Below, in pieces: positions 1-12,800 of a DNA stretch of 64,000 nucleotides. Made by a program: the position numbers and the translations under genes. Every line of letters starts with the position of its first letter. Within the stretch, counting starts at the first letter, position 1. A model generated the notes under the pieces. That model did no database searches, was not told where the DNA came from, and saw only the letters and a program-made list of their open reading frames with translations. Source of the stretch: Dastarcus helophoroides (Eukaryota; Arthropoda; Insecta; Coleoptera; Bothrideridae); assembly GCA_028583605.1 (NCBI GenBank), contig CM053325.1, positions 61,693,121 to 61,757,120 on the forward strand, read 5' to 3'.

Positions 1-755
1 CAAAAAGTCGAAATTACGAGAAAAATAAATTTCCTGAAAGAAATCAAAATATCGAGAAACTGAAAATGCAAAAATTTGAGATAATACAAAAGTTTGAATT
101 CTGAGAAAAAGAAGTCGAACTGTCGGAAGGTATTTTTACTCTTTTTTAATAAATTTCGGAACTAATTTCAAGCAAAAAAGTCCAAATTACGAGAGAATTA
201 AATTTTCTGACAGAAATCGAAATTTCGAGAAACTGAAAATGCAAAATTTGAGAAAATACAAAACTTTGAAGTCTGAGAAAAAAAGTCGAAATTTCGGAAG
301 GTATTTTTACTCTTTTTTAATAAATTTCGGAACTAATTTCAACCAAGAAATCGAAATTACGAGAAAAATAAATTTCCTAAAAAAAATCAAAATATCGAGA
401 AACTGAAAAGGCAAAATTTGAGATAATACAAAAGTTTGAATTCTGAGAAAAAGAAGTCGAACTGTCGGAAGGTATTTTTACTCTTTTTTAATAAATTTCG
501 GAACTAATTTCAAGCAAAAAAGTCGAAATTACGAGAAAAATAAATTTCCTGAAAGAAATCAAAATTTCGATAAACTGAAAATGCAAAATTTGTGAAAATA
601 CAAAACTTGGAGTCTGAGAAAAAAAGTCGAAATTTCGGAAGGTAATTTTACTCTTTTTTAATAAATTTCGGAACCAATTTCAAGCAAAAAAGTCGAAATT
701 ACGAGAAAAATAAATTTCCAGGAGAGAATCGAAATTTCGAAAAACTGAAAATTTT
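1..755 (-). repeat. Satellite A, ~170 bp tandem monomers (first array)
   Basis: About 4.5 monomers. The marker TTCGGAACTAATTTC recurs near 155, 326, 497 and 666, so the period is about 170 bp. The monomer is the reverse complement of the one that fills 3137-6609, so the two arrays lie in opposite orientation. The monomer is itself made of shorter pieces around GAAATTTCGA. No coding potential is credible here. Confidence 0.9.
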
Positions 756-1029
756 GACATGAAAGTCTGCACTTCTAGGAAAGCCAAGCTTTGGGAAATG
801 TGAACAGAAAAAGATTGTCGATTTTTTAGTAAAAGGTCATCATTTTGGATAATAGTTGAGGCGGATTTTCCATTAGAAAATCAGTTTGTGAGAAAAATGT
901 TAAATTTTGGGAAATGAATAAGAAATGTTGAAAAAATTGGGCTACTTTTAAGAAGAAATTAAAATCCCACAAAAGATTAACTGAAAAAGGGTCACTTTAG
1001 GAGAAAATTTCTAAATTTCCAGAAAAAGA
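756..1029. other. Gene-free AT-rich spacer
   Basis: Unique-looking AT-rich sequence between satellite A and the next tandem block. I see no gene, RNA or transposon end in it. Confidence 0.6.
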
Positions 1030-1760
1030 TCGAACTTTAAAAGATGAAATTTTTCTGAGAAAGTTAAATTTAAAAAAAATCCAGTATTGTCAATAAAATT
1101 ATAGTTAATAAAACAGTTGAGAAAAATCAATAAAAAGGCGAATTTCGCAAAAAAAATCGTTTGCAGAAATATAAATTTTTCTAAAAACAGTTTTGATAGA
1201 GAAGTTAATTTTGGAAGAATGACGAAATTTAAAAAACCAAACGAAAAGATGGGATTTAATAAATTCGATTTTCGGAAATGACCGAATTTTTCTGTTGAAG
1301 TTAAATTAAAAAAAGTTCCAGTATTGTCAATAAAATTATAGTTAATAAGCCAATTGATAAAAAATTGGCTTTCGATACAAAGACGAATTTCGAGGAAAAA
1401 ATCGTTTGCAAAACTATACATTTTTCTAGAAACAGTTTTGATAGAGAAGTTAAAATTTTGGAAGAATGACGAAATTTAAGAAACCAAACGAAATTTTCAA
1501 AAGAAGGGATTTAATAAATTCGATTTTTGGAAATGACGAAATTTTTCTGTTGAAGTTAAATTAAAAAAAGTTCCAGCATTGTCAATAAAATTATAGTTAA
1601 TAAGACAATTGAAAAAAAAATCGGCTTTCGATACAAAGACGAATTTCGAGGAAAAAATCGTTTGCAGAAATATAAATCTTGTTAGAAAAGTTTGACAGAG
1701 AAGTTAAAATATTATAAGAATGACAAAATTTAAGAAACAAAACAAAATTTTCAAAAGTTG
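1030..1760. repeat. Three-copy tandem repeat, ~240-250 bp
   Basis: The segment AATAAAATTATAGTTAATAA recurs near 1091, 1329 and 1581, and the sequence around each copy (GATACAAAGACGAATTTCG, AATCGTTTGCA) also repeats, giving a period of about 238-253 bp. The short open frames here run through the repeat and are not genes. Confidence 0.8.
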
Positions 1761-2280
1761 GGATTTTCATAACTTTGAAAAAAAGAATTTTGAAAGGAAA
1801 GTCTAACTGAAAAAGTCAAGTTTTAACAATAAAAGTTGTTTTTTTTTTAAAAAAAGGTCGACGTTTGGAAATAGAATTAAAATTTCGAAAAAGATGAATT
1901 TTGATATTAAAATTGAAATTTCCAGAAGTGGCATGTTGCACATTTTTGGTTTTATCAACGATTTTTGATCTGGCCCATGATACGAAAGTTTTATTTGGCT
2001 TCTTGGCAAAAAAAGTTGCCCACCCCTGGGATAAAGCATTGATTTTTATTCTACTATCTTTCATTAATTGTTAGATTTTTGTAGATTTACGTCCAACCAA
2101 CAGAGTAACCAATTTATTTATTATTTGATGGCGGCTACGACTTTGCGTGGACAACATCTGCTTAATCAAAAATCGACTTGGTTTTCGATCACTTCGATTT
2201 ACTAAGAATATGTTGGGCTCAAGTCGGGGCTCATATTGCACGTGAACGATCTCCTAGTCGCAAATTCAGTGGAAACCTAC
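1761..2280. other. Probable 3'-side intron of the Klhl10-like gene
   Basis: The minus strand continues from the donor GTAGGT at 2280 into this stretch. I searched it for the rest of the sixth kelch repeat and did not find it, so the last exon probably lies beyond position 1. Nothing else recognisable is seen. Confidence 0.5.
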
Positions 2281-5200
2281 CATTAAAGCCTCCGATAATG
2301 TAAATGAAATCATCCATGGCCACTGTGGCGAAATTGCTTCGAGGTGTCATCATTTCGGTGATCTCCGTCCATCTGGTGTCGGTATCTGGGGCGAATTTTT
2401 CGCCCGTCGTCAGTCTCGTATAACCATTGAATCCCCCGATTGCGTACAAAGTGTTTTTGAACGACACCAGCGATACCCCAGACCTAGCGGACGTCATGTG
2501 AGGAATGAACGTCCACTGATTGATGGCGATGTCGAACATTTCGGCGGAACACATCACTTCTTGTCCGTTAAAGCCGCCAACTATGTAGATCTGGAAATAA
2601 AAGCTTGGCAGATTGTAAAAATTGGTTTTCTCGATGTCCGATTGATAAATACCTTGGAATTTAAAACGGCTGCGCTAGCGTCAGATCTTTGTTTTTGCAT
2701 CGGCGATAGCAGTTCCCATTGATTTCTGTCCGGATCGTACCGCTCGGCCGAATTCATTCGAATTCTTCCATTGTAACCCCCCATTGCGTATATTTTCTCC
2801 TCATGCATAACAACACTGACGTAGCATCTGAAATGTATCTTTGATTGAATTTCATTGGTGTTGACTACCCTAACATGTCACTAAAACTATATCAGAAAAA
2901 TGTAGTAGAGAAGATAATTTAGAAGGATTTTATTTGGTGTACTAAGATTTAATGTTTTTCTGTTTCTGTTTTGGTGAAACGGACTTGTCCTTGATTATCT
3001 TCAAAAATTGATATACAAATCTTGTTCCTTGAAACAAGAAAGATTAAATCTTAAACAAAAGTTGCTCTAATGCGTTTCGATAGCCAAGCTATTTTTCAAT
3101 ATTTCTTGGTTTCAGGGGACAAGATTTGTATATCAAAAATGAAATTAGTTCCGAAATTTATTTATTGAAAAGGAGTAAAGATACCTCCCGACATTTCGAC
3201 TTTCTCAGAATTCTAACTTTTGTATTATCTCAAATTTTGCTTTTTCAGTTTCTCGAAATTTCGATTGCTTTCAGGAAATTTATTTTTCTCGTAATTTCGA
3301 CTTTTTAGCTTGAAATTAGTTCCGAATTTTATTAAAAAAGAGTAAAGATACCTTCCGACATTTCGACTTTTTTTCTCAGACCTCAAAGTTTTGTATTTTC
3401 TCAAATTTTGCATTTTCAGTTTCTCGAAATTTCGATTTCTTTCAGGAAATTTATTTTTTTCGCAATTTCGACTTTTTTGCTCAAAATAAGTTCCCAAATT
3501 TATTAAAAAAGAGTAAAAATATGTTCCGAAATTTCGCCTTTTTTTCACAGACTTCAGTTTTGTATTTTTTGAAATTTTGCATTTTCAGTTTCTCGAAATT
3601 TCGATTGCTTTCAGGAAGTTTATTTTTCTCGTAATTTCGACTTTTTTGCTTGAAATTAGTTCCGAAATTTATTAAAAAAGAGTAAAAATACCTTCCGAAA
3701 TTGCGACTTTTTTCTCAGACCTCAAAATTTTGTATTTTCTCAAATTTTGCATTTTCAGTTTCTCGAAATTTTGATTTCTTTCAGTAAATTTACTTTTCTC
3801 GTAATTTCGACTTTTTTGCTTGAAATTAGTTCCGAAATTTATTAAAAAAGAGTAAAAATACGTTCCGAAATTTCGACTTTTTTTCTCAGACTTCAAACTT
3901 TTGTATTATCTCAAATTTTTGCATTTTCAGTTTCTCGAAATTTTGATTTCTTTCAGGAAATTTATTTTTCTCGCAATTTCGACTTTTTTGCTTGAAATTA
4001 GTTCCGAAATTTATTAAAAAAGAGTAAAAATATCTTCCGAAATTTCGACTTTTTTTCTCAGACTTCAAAGTTCTTATTTTCTCAAATTTTGCATTTTCAG
4101 TTTCTCGAAATTTCGATTTCTTTCGGGAAATTTATATTTCTCGTAATTTCGACTTTTTTGCTTAAAATTAGTTCCGAAATTTATTAAAACAAAGTAAAAA
4201 TACCTTGCGAAATTTCGATTTTTTTCTCAGATTTCAAAGTTTTGTATTTTCCCAAATTTTGTATTTTCAGTTTCTCGAAATTTCGATTTCTTTCAGGAAA
4301 TTTATATTTCTCGTAATTTCGACTTTTTTGCTTGAAATTAGTTCCGAAATTTTATTAAAAAAAAGAAAAATACCTTCCGAAATTTCGACTTTTTTTCTCA
4401 GATTTCAAAGTTTTGTATTTTCTCAAATTTTGCATTTTCATTTTCTCGAAATTTCGATTGCTTTCAGTAAATTTAATTTTCTCGTAATTTCGACTTTTTT
4501 GCTTGAAACTAGTTCCGAAATTTATTAAAAAAGAGTAAAAATACCTTCCGAAATTTCGACTTTTTTCTCAGAATTCAAAGTTTTGTATTTTCCCAAATTT
4601 TGCATTTTCAGTTTCTCGAAATTTTGATTTCTTTCAGGAAATTTACTTTTTCTCGTAATTTCGACTTTTTTGCTTGAAATTAGTTCCGAAATTTATTAAA
4701 AAAGAGTAAAAATATGTTCCGAAATTTGACTTTTTTTCTCAGACTTCAAAGTTTTGTATTTTCTCAAATTTTGCATTTTCAGTTTCTCAAAATTTCGATT
4801 TCTTTCGGGAAATTTATTGTTCTCGTAATTTCGAATTTTTTGCTTGAAATTAGTTCCGAAAATTATTAAAAAAGAGTAAACATACCTCCCGACATTTCGC
4901 CTGTTTTTCTCAGAATTCAAAGTTTTGTATTACCCAAATTTTGCATTTTCAGTTTCTCGAAATTTTGATTTCTTTCAGGAAATTTATTTTTCTCGTAATT
5001 TCGACTTTTTTGCTTGAAAATTAGTTCCGAAATTTATTAAAAAAGAGTAAACATACCTTCCGAAATTTCGACTTTTTTCTCAGACTTCAAAGTTTTGAAT
5101 TTTACAAAATTTTGTATTTTCAGTTTCTCGAAATTTCAATTGCTTTCAGGAAATTTATTTTTCTCGTAATTTCGATTTTTTTGCTTGAAATTAGTTCAGA

Positions 5201-8200
5201 AATTTATTAAAAAAGAGTAAAATTACCTTCCGAAATTTCGACTTTTTTTTCAGACTTCAAACTTTTGTATTATCTCAAATTTTGCATTTTCAGTTTCTTG
5301 AAATTTCGATTTCTCTCGGGAAATTTATTTTTCTCCTAATTTCGACTTTTTTGCTTGAACTTAGTTCCGAAAGTTATTAAAAAAGAGTAAAAATACCTCC
5401 CGACATTTCGACTTTTTTTCTCAGAATTCAAAGTTTTGTATTTTCCCAAATTTTGCATTTTCAGTTTCTCGAAATTTTGATTTCTTTCAGTAAATTTACT
5501 TTTCTCGTAATTTCGACTTTTTTGCTTGAAATTAGTTCCGAAATTTATTAAAAAAGAGTAAAAATACCTTCCGAAATTTCGACCTTTTTCTCAGACTTCA
5601 AAGTTTTGAATTTTACAAAATTTTGCATTTTTCAGTTTCTCGAAATTTCAATTGCTTTCAGGAAATTTATTTTTCTCGTAATTTCGACTTCTTTTGCTTG
5701 AAATTAGTTCAGAAATTTATTAAAAAAGAGTAAAATTACCTTCCGAAATTTCGACTTTTTTTCTCAGACTTCAAACTTTTGTATTATCTCAGATTTTGCA
5801 TTTTCAGTTTCTCGAAATTTCGATTTCTTTCAGGAAATTTATTTTTCTCGTAATTTCGACTTTTTTGCTTGAAATTAGTTCCGAAATTTATTAAAAAAGA
5901 GTAAAAATACCTTCCGAAATTTCGAATTTTTTTCTCAGACTTCAAAGTTTTGAATTTTCTAAAATTTTGCGTTTTCAGTTTCTCGAAATTTAAATTTTTT
6001 TCAGGAAATTTATTTTTCTCGTAATTTCGACTTTTTTGCTTGAAATTAGTTCCGAAATTTATTAAAAAAGAGTAAAAATACCTCCCGAAATTTCGACTTT
6101 TTTTCTCAGACTTTAAAGTTTTGTATTTTCCCAAATTCTGCATTTTCAGTTTCTCGAAATTTCGATTTCTTTCAGGAAATTTCGATTTCATTCAGGAGAT
6201 TTATTTTTCTCACAATTTCTACTTTTTTCCTTGAAATTAGTTCCGAAATTTATTAAAAAAGAGTAAAAATACCTTCCGAAATTTCGACTTTTTTTCTTAG
6301 ACCTCAAAGTTTTGTATTTTCTCAAATTTTGCATTTTAAATTTCTCGAAATTTCGATTTTTTTCAGGAAATTTACTTTTCTCGTAATTTCGACTTTTTTG
6401 CTCGAAATTAGTTCCGAAATTTATTAAAAAAGAATAAAAATATCTCCCGACATTTCGACTTTTTTTTTCTCAAAATTCAAACTTTTGTATTATCTCAAAT
6501 TTTTGCATTTTCAGTTTCTTAAAATTTCGATTTCTTTCACGAAATTTATTTTTTTCGTAATTTCGATTTTTTTGCTTGAAATTAGTTCCGAAATTTATTA
6601 AAAAAGATTAACCCCTCATTGCGTATATTTTCCCCTGATGCATAACAATACTGACGTAGCATCTGAAATGTATCTTTGAATTTCATTGGTGTTGACTACC
6701 CTAACATGTCACTAAAATTGTATCAGAAAAATGTAGTAGAGAAGATAATTTAGAAGGATTTAATTTGGTGTACTAAGATTTTTCTGTTTCTGTTTTGGTG
6801 GAACGGACTTGTCCTTGGTTATCTTCAAAAATTGATACACAAATCTTCTCCCCTGAAACCAAGAAAGATTAAAAAAATAGCTTGGCTATCGAAACGCGTT
6901 AAAACAACTTTTGTTGTAGTTTTTAATCTTTCTTCTTTCAAGGGACAAGATTTTTATATCAATTGCTGCTTCTGTTCAAGCTGCAATTAAGTTTGAAAAA
7001 GTAAAGGAGTTTCGGTTACCTCGGATAATACATGCAGGCGCACTCGCTCCATTCGTGAGAAATGGGGTCGAAGCACCGCATGGTGTTGAAATATTCGTTC
7101 CCATCGAACCCCCCCACCATATAAATAAGACCTCTTAGCGTGCACAAGCCATGGTAAGCTCTTGGTACTGGATCAGTGTCAGTAGACAACAGCCAACGAT
7201 CAGCGCGAATGTCGTATATCTCTATAAAGTTAGTGGGACTCCCCGCACTCCAACCTCCAACGGCGAACAGTATCTCGTACGGTATCCTCGGCCTAAAGGC
7301 GTAATCCTTGCAAGTCAACGGCTCCTCCATCAAGTACTGCTTGAGCATAGTCTGCACGTCCGTCATGTACTGCTTGCAAGGCCCGTCTTTCTGTATGAAC
7401 TGCCACTTGGCCATTTTGGAAATGCATTTGGGCCCTAAGTTGTGCAACCGTATACATTTGAGCAAATCCAGCAGATATTCCTTTCGTTTGTTTGGCATAT
7501 ATGTCACCCACTTTTTAATAGCATCGAAGACGATCTCCTCCGATTTGACGTTCAATTCGTCGTCCCTCAATATGCTCGTCAGCTCTTCAAGCGTTAACGA
7601 CAAAAATTCGGAACTTTCGTTCATCACGCTCTGGAAGTTGTGCCTCACGTACAGTCGACCTTTTTCGACCAATTCCTTGCAAAAGTACTGGTTGGCGAAG
7701 TGCAGAATTCCCAGGCAATTGGACGGACATATTTCATCTGAAAATAAAAATGGAATAGGAAGGATCAATTGCGGAAAGCCACAAATCCTTATAAATTGAA
7801 TTCTTAGCACATAATTCAGAAGAAGTCTTAATATTTGCTGTTAAAAAAGGATCAGATTTCATTTTGAAATCGATCAAATTTCAATTTGAAATCAACCAGA
7901 TTTCATTTTGAAATCGACCAGATTTCAATTTGAAATCAACCAAATTTCATTTTGAAATCGACCAGATTTCATTTTGAAACCTAGCACCATTTATAACCAA
8001 AAAACCATTCAGCTGAATGAATTGGGTAAGTAAAAAACGTTTCAGAAGTGACCCAAGTGTTTTGGTTCCCTTCTGCAAAAAAAAGTTTTGGTGGAACGGA
8101 CTGGTCCTTGGTTATCTTCAAAAATTGAAATACAAATCTGATAGCTTGGCTATCGAAGCGCGTTAGAGCAACCTTTGTTGTGTTTTTTAGTCTCTCTTGG

Positions 8201-9835
8201 TTTCAGGGGACAATATTTGTATTTCAAACAAAAATTTAATAATATATCAATGTTTTTATAGGTGTAGCTAAAATGGGGCGGGGTACGGTAGCTGTCCCCA
8301 TGATTTGAGCAATCAATTCAAAATTCATACTCATCTAGAAAGAATTTTTCCAAAAGTTTCCATTTTTTCCCCAAAACTGATTCTTAAGTGAAATTTTACC
8401 ATCTCTAAATATCGACTTATTTCTCAAAATTCGTCTTTTTTCACAAAATTTACTCTTCTTTTGTAATTTCGAATTTTTTTTTCAAGTTTGAACTGTTACG
8501 CCATAATTCTTCGTTATTCTTTATCGAAATTTCACTAACTGAAACACAAAACTTGTCCCCTGAAACCAAGAAAGATTAAAAAACATAACAGTATCTCTCT
8601 GAAGATGATAGCTTGGCTGTCGAAACGCGTTAGCCAGCAACCTTTGTTGTGTTTTTTAATCTTTCTTGGTTTCAGGGGACAAGTTTTGTATTTCAATTTT
8701 TGAAGATAACCAAGGACCAGTCCGTTCCACCGAAATTTCGCTATTCCTCAAAATTCGAATTTTTCAAAAAATTTCGACATTTCTTAGTCCGATATGAATT
8801 TGATTGGTTTATCAAAATTTATCTTTTTCTGGAAATTTGCCGGATTTTTTGATCAAAAATAAACCTTTTTGAAATTTTTTAGTTTTGTATGAAAGCAAAA
8901 ATTCGGGGAATTTTTTTTGGAAATTCCAAATTTTTTTAAATCTAAATTTATGGAAATTCCAATTTGTTTCTCAAAATTTTGACAATCATCTCAATACTGG
9001 ACAGGGGGGAGTACTCGTCTCCCTCTAGCTTAAACAATCAAAAGCAAATAAATGTTTGATTTTTTTCTTGAAATTTACCCAGTTTCCGATATTTCGACAA
9101 AATTTGACTCAAATATTTCAAGTTTTTAGGAAATTTGTTCTCGATTGGATCTTTTTGTCGCAATGTCGATCTTTTTTTTTACGAATTCTCTCTTTGTCGC
9201 AATGTCGATCTTTTTTTTACGAAATCTCGATCTTTTTCTCAAAATTTCGCCTTTTTTTTCTTCGTATTAGCAGATTATTTATTATTCTTAGGAAACAAAT
9301 AAATGTTTACTTACCCATAAGGAATTTACAACATAATTGTACTACCCCTAACATCTCATACTGATCGGCGTATCTTAATAAATGTTCCACATTTAATTCA
9401 TTTATGGTACATTTGCCCGAGTAAGCGTAATCTAATAGTACTTCTAAAATGTTGGTAGGTATGTTTGTATTAGCTTCCGTATTTTCTGTAGTCTCCCTAT
9501 TGATAGAATTTGTGAAAAGTGCCTGTAACAAACGTAGATTAGAGTTTCGGTCGTCGGGGACTCCACGCCGTAGCGTTTACCTTGAAATAGGGGCTGACAG
9601 CCGATAATATGGCACGGTGTATTTTAAATTCTTTACCGTTCTCGCACCGAATAACACCATCGCACAACTGATTATGTCTTCTAAGTTCTTCCCAAACTTT
9701 TGGAAACTCTAAAATGCTAGGTTGTGGAGGTAAACACACACATTTTTTGAATTTACGTCGTTTCTTCGTTATTCTACAACATCTTCCAGAGGAGCTGGAA
9801 TAAGTGGTTTTCCGAAGTTTCATAGAAAATTCCAT
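2281..9835 (-). CDS. klhl10: Klhl10-like BTB-BACK-kelch protein (3' end not in window)
   Basis: Substrate adaptor of a Cullin-3 ubiquitin ligase. Five exons on the minus strand: 9581-9835, 9315-9522, 7020-7737, 2653-2827 and 2281-2590. All borders are GT/AG and the reading phase is kept across every junction, giving 555 codons. The start is the ATG at 9835; a second ATG follows four codons later. Residues ~30-150 form the BTB domain (HNQLCDGVIRCENGKEFKIH), ~160-265 the BACK domain, and from ~309 kelch repeats with GG pairs (FAVGGW, YMVGGFDG, YAMGGYNG, YIVGGFNG, YAIGGFNG, YIIGGFNG). The sixth kelch repeat is cut at a donor site at 2280, so the C-terminus must lie on an exon outside the window. 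Family knowledge: Drosophila Klhl10 with testis Cullin-3 drives caspase activation in spermatids. Klhl10 is my best match; another kelch-like paralogue is possible. Confidence 0.88.
2772..3137. repeat. Direct duplication, copy 1 (exon edge plus intron plus hairpin element)
   Basis: This block holds the 5' part of the fourth Klhl10 exon, its splice acceptor, intron sequence and a hairpin element. It is repeated in the same orientation at 6607-6963 with small differences. Satellite A fills the space between the two copies. Confidence 0.88.
2970..3137. mobile_element. Fold-back hairpin element FB1, copy 1
   Basis: Starts with the family terminus (GGTGAAACGGACTTGTCCTT here) and folds on itself: the ACCAAGAAAGATTAAA side near 3035 pairs with the TTTCTTGGTTTCAGGGGACA side near 3110. 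It abuts satellite A directly. No coding sequence. Confidence 0.8.
3138..6606 (+). repeat. Satellite A, main array, ~21 monomers of ~170 bp
   Basis: Marker TTAGTTCCGAAATTTATTAA recurs near 3145, 3316, 3655, 3827, 3997 and so on to 6580, spacing 168-173 bp, with one 191 bp step near 6044-6235 caused by an internal duplication. The array lies inside the Klhl10 intron 2828-7019. Monomers differ by scattered substitutions. The short open frames on both strands are by-products of the repeat. Confidence 0.95.
6607..6663 (-). pseudogene. Duplicated fragment of Klhl10 exon 4
   Basis: A second copy of the acceptor and first ~19 codons of the exon at 2653-2827. It reads C-Y-V-S-I-V-M-H then K-I-Y-A-M and runs into a stop codon at the junction with satellite A. 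It keeps an AG acceptor (CAG just before the first exon base), so it could compete as a decoy in splicing. No donor follows. Confidence 0.82.
6794..6963. mobile_element. Fold-back hairpin element FB1, copy 2
   Basis: Begins GGTGGAACGGACTTGTCCTT and ends with the mirrored TTTCAAGGGACAAGA side. Part of the direct duplication, so this copy was probably duplicated with its surroundings rather than inserted independently. Confidence 0.8.
7848..7985. repeat. 22-23 bp tandem repeat of palindromic units
   Basis: About six units of the type CAGATTTCATTTTGAAATCG in the 7738-9314 intron of the Klhl10 gene. Each unit is a small imperfect palindrome (GATTTCA/TGAAATC). Confidence 0.85.
8090..8226. mobile_element. 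Fold-back hairpin element FB1, copy 3 (internally shortened)
   Basis: Starts GGTGGAACGGACTGGTCCTT and ends with TTTCAGGGGACAATATTTGT. Part of the left arm is missing. It lies in a Klhl10 intron. Confidence 0.85.
8538..8732. mobile_element. Fold-back hairpin element FB1, copy 4 (opposite orientation)
   Basis: Ends with AGGACCAGTCCGTTCCACC, the reverse complement of the terminus seen at 8090, so it lies inverted relative to copy 3. The arms around TGTCCCCTGAAACCAAGAAA pair well with TTTCTTGGTTTCAGGGGACA. Confidence 0.87.
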
Positions 9836-12800
9836 TCTAAATTGTTTTTTCAAAAAACTTTAAAAATTGGTCAACGCCTAATAATTCATATAATATTGGG
9901 AATCAATTTATTTTGACGTTCAATTTCGATGTCTACTTACTTCAAGGCTTTTTGTTTTTAATAGTAAATAATTTATATATGACATATACATATCAAATTG
10001 ACAATTGCTCGATAAACAATTTGGAACCACCGGCTGTTTCCAATGAAAAGTAACAATAACGACTAAATTGCGATTTTCAATATTTTTCGAGTTGCACTAT
10101 TGTTGGATATTTCGACTCAGCGTCCACAATAGCGCTTGCATCTAATTGTGAAAAACTGCCACCAAAGACTGACTTGATTGTTAATTTTTTTAGTTGATTT
10201 ATTTTGTGAATGTGAACCTTGGTCACCAACTATCTTCTGAAGTAAATAGAGAACCAAACCAAACGAGAGTTTTTAAGGTTTCTTTTAAGTTTTTAAGAGA
10301 CTCAGCTAAATAGACTAATAATTAAGTTAGAATCCTGAAGTCTCAAGGAAGGGGCACTAAATTGCAAAAAAACTCGTCTAGAACTTAAAATTGACAAGAA
10401 ACTGTGATGAGCAGCCGTTTGTGACCATAACCAGTGATTGTATGTAGTTTCAAAATTGTCGAATTTTGCTCATCTTTAAAAATTTTCGAAGAATAATTTA
10501 CTTTCGATTTTCGGACCCAATTTGTGTACGTTGTGTTTAAAATTATTTTATTCCAATAAGTTGTAACCCCAGCTCGTAGAGTCGACAGGGAAATGTTATC
10601 AAATTCAAACAACAATTGACCTCAACGTTTTATTACAATTGGTCAAAAAATAAATCAACAAAATTTCAAGTTTGTGATTTTCAAGTGTTCTTAAACATAA
10701 TACAACAAAATAAAAGTGAACCTGTTTGTTTCGACTTGTTTAAATTTGCTGGACACAGATCTGAGAGAAATATTTCTTTAGAAAATTAAGAGAATTCATT
10801 AAGCACAAATAATCTGACATTCTTTATTTAACTCTTTCGCCCGTATATGGTGCGTCGGTTATTAATTTCCCAAAGTTTATTTTAACCCTAATAATCGCAA
10901 TATTTTCCCCAGCTGAGCCATTTAGTTTGTACTCAAAGGTTTTCAAACCAAATGCAGCTAACTTTGTACCTGATTATCGGTGGGCGTTCGCTGGTAAGTT
11001 TGTACACAGAGGTTCTCAAACTATTTTCAGGTGTCTGTTTTATTCCCCAATTCTTTTGTGTTTGTGTCGCTTCTTTATTCAAGCATACTTCACATAGCAT
11101 ACAGTTTTCTGTTAAAGCTTTGAGCTAACAATATCCAAAGGATAATGCTACGAGAAAATGGAGCTCAAGCTTGGAAATGAAGTTGTGATTTATCGTAATA
11201 AATCAGATTTATAAATGTTGATTCAATCTTACAGATCTCTCGTTCTTTCACTCTTTCTTTCTTTCCTTTGTTAACTTGTTCCTTTGTTTGTTTTTCTGTT
11301 TTTCTCATACCAAACTCAATCACTCGAACTTAAACCAGCGTCATAAAATAGACTAGAAATATTGTTCAAATTTCGTAGAAACTTTCTGAGCAGAATTTCC
11401 CTTCCAACACTACATCTACTTCTACGGCTACTGTTCTAAAGAAAGGGACGTTTCCTGGCTTAGAAAGTGGCTAAGCGTGACTTAGCACAAAAAAAGCATT
11501 TAAATTAAAATTAGAAACTGGCAAGAAGTTCTCATTTCTTTCGTCAAAACATTTCCCTAACGAGAGCTGATGGTGATACTGCTCGTCCACTTACGTTAGT
11601 ACTCCCCATTTGTCAACAGATCTATAAGGCTCTCTTTGGGCCAGGTTGTCTTGTCCTACATTTTTGGGATTCAAGCAACTTACGAAGGAGAATCTGCGAA
11701 TGAGGTAGCACTAGGTGAATACACCAAAACAAGAACTAGATAAGAGCTCATTGTGGCTTGTGCTTCTAGGATGTTAAGGTGTACAATGCCCACGTTTCTA
11801 GAACTTGCAGAACATCATCAGTAAAACCTCAAATATATGTGTCTGCTGCCAGTTACCGGACCTTTGTGGTGATGGGTATAAATTATTTTGGAACCCCTGG
11901 AAACTCAGCTTCCAACAGCAGAACACTAACATCGACCTTAAGGAAATGAAAATGTTTGTATGAAGCGAATGCGCTTTATTTCCTTTTCGTTTTCTTGCCT
12001 TTGTATTTTTATTTTGTTTTATTTTTGTTTCCCTTTTTGAAACTGAGACTGGTAGTTGCACCAGTGAACGGTAGGGTTCTTGGCCCTATAATAATTTTCT
12101 AACAACGACTTTCTCATTCATTCGGTTTGTTGTGGAAGTTTTAAATTCCTTTCTCTTTTTTTTTTGTGTACGCCCCCCAACCCCATATTGATCAAAATTA
12201 GGAACAAGTATTTTCTCAAATTTTAGGAAAAAATAATTAAATCATATAAGAGCGAAAAAACCATCAAATAAAATCATGGGACAATTTAAAATTTACTTGC
12301 CTATTTATCCCGTAGCAAACATCACATAAATGGCACTAGAACTTCACGTTGAACAGAAATTGTTTTTTTTTGTTCATTCTCGTTAATTAGCACAAACAGA
12401 AGAAGTCTTTTTTTTAAACTCCCGTATTTCGTACTCGTTTTTATAAGTCCGGAAGTTGAACATAATTTCTAAACTAATTTCATCGAAGTTTAGTACTTGA
12501 CTATCTTAAAATTGGTCTTTCGTGTTTTATCTTTTTATTCCCCTACCCTTAGCTTCTGGGGACCGAAAGACATCCTCTGCATCTCGCTAGAGGGCATGAA
12601 GATGCAGAATTTCTACTAATTTAAATATTTCTAATCCAAGTTAACCCTTAAATAAATTTTGAAAAGGATTCTTAAAGTGCATATCAAACTGCAAACCCAT
12701 TTTGAATAACGTCGTCCTTTTATCTTGCAAGTTTTACTTCGATAATTGAAATTTAAATAACTTACAATTGTACGTGTTTATAAGGGAGTTTTTTAAACGT

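Larger units (their letters stand above)
6607..6963. repeat. Direct duplication, copy 2
   Basis: Second copy of the block at 2772-3137, including the exon fragment, intron sequence (GTGTTGACTACCCTAACATG) and hairpin element FB1. Confidence 0.88.

Noticed and set aside
7151..7799. Plus-strand open frames opposite the Klhl10 BACK exon
   Set aside because: Antisense shadows of a clear coding exon with conserved BACK and kelch residues.
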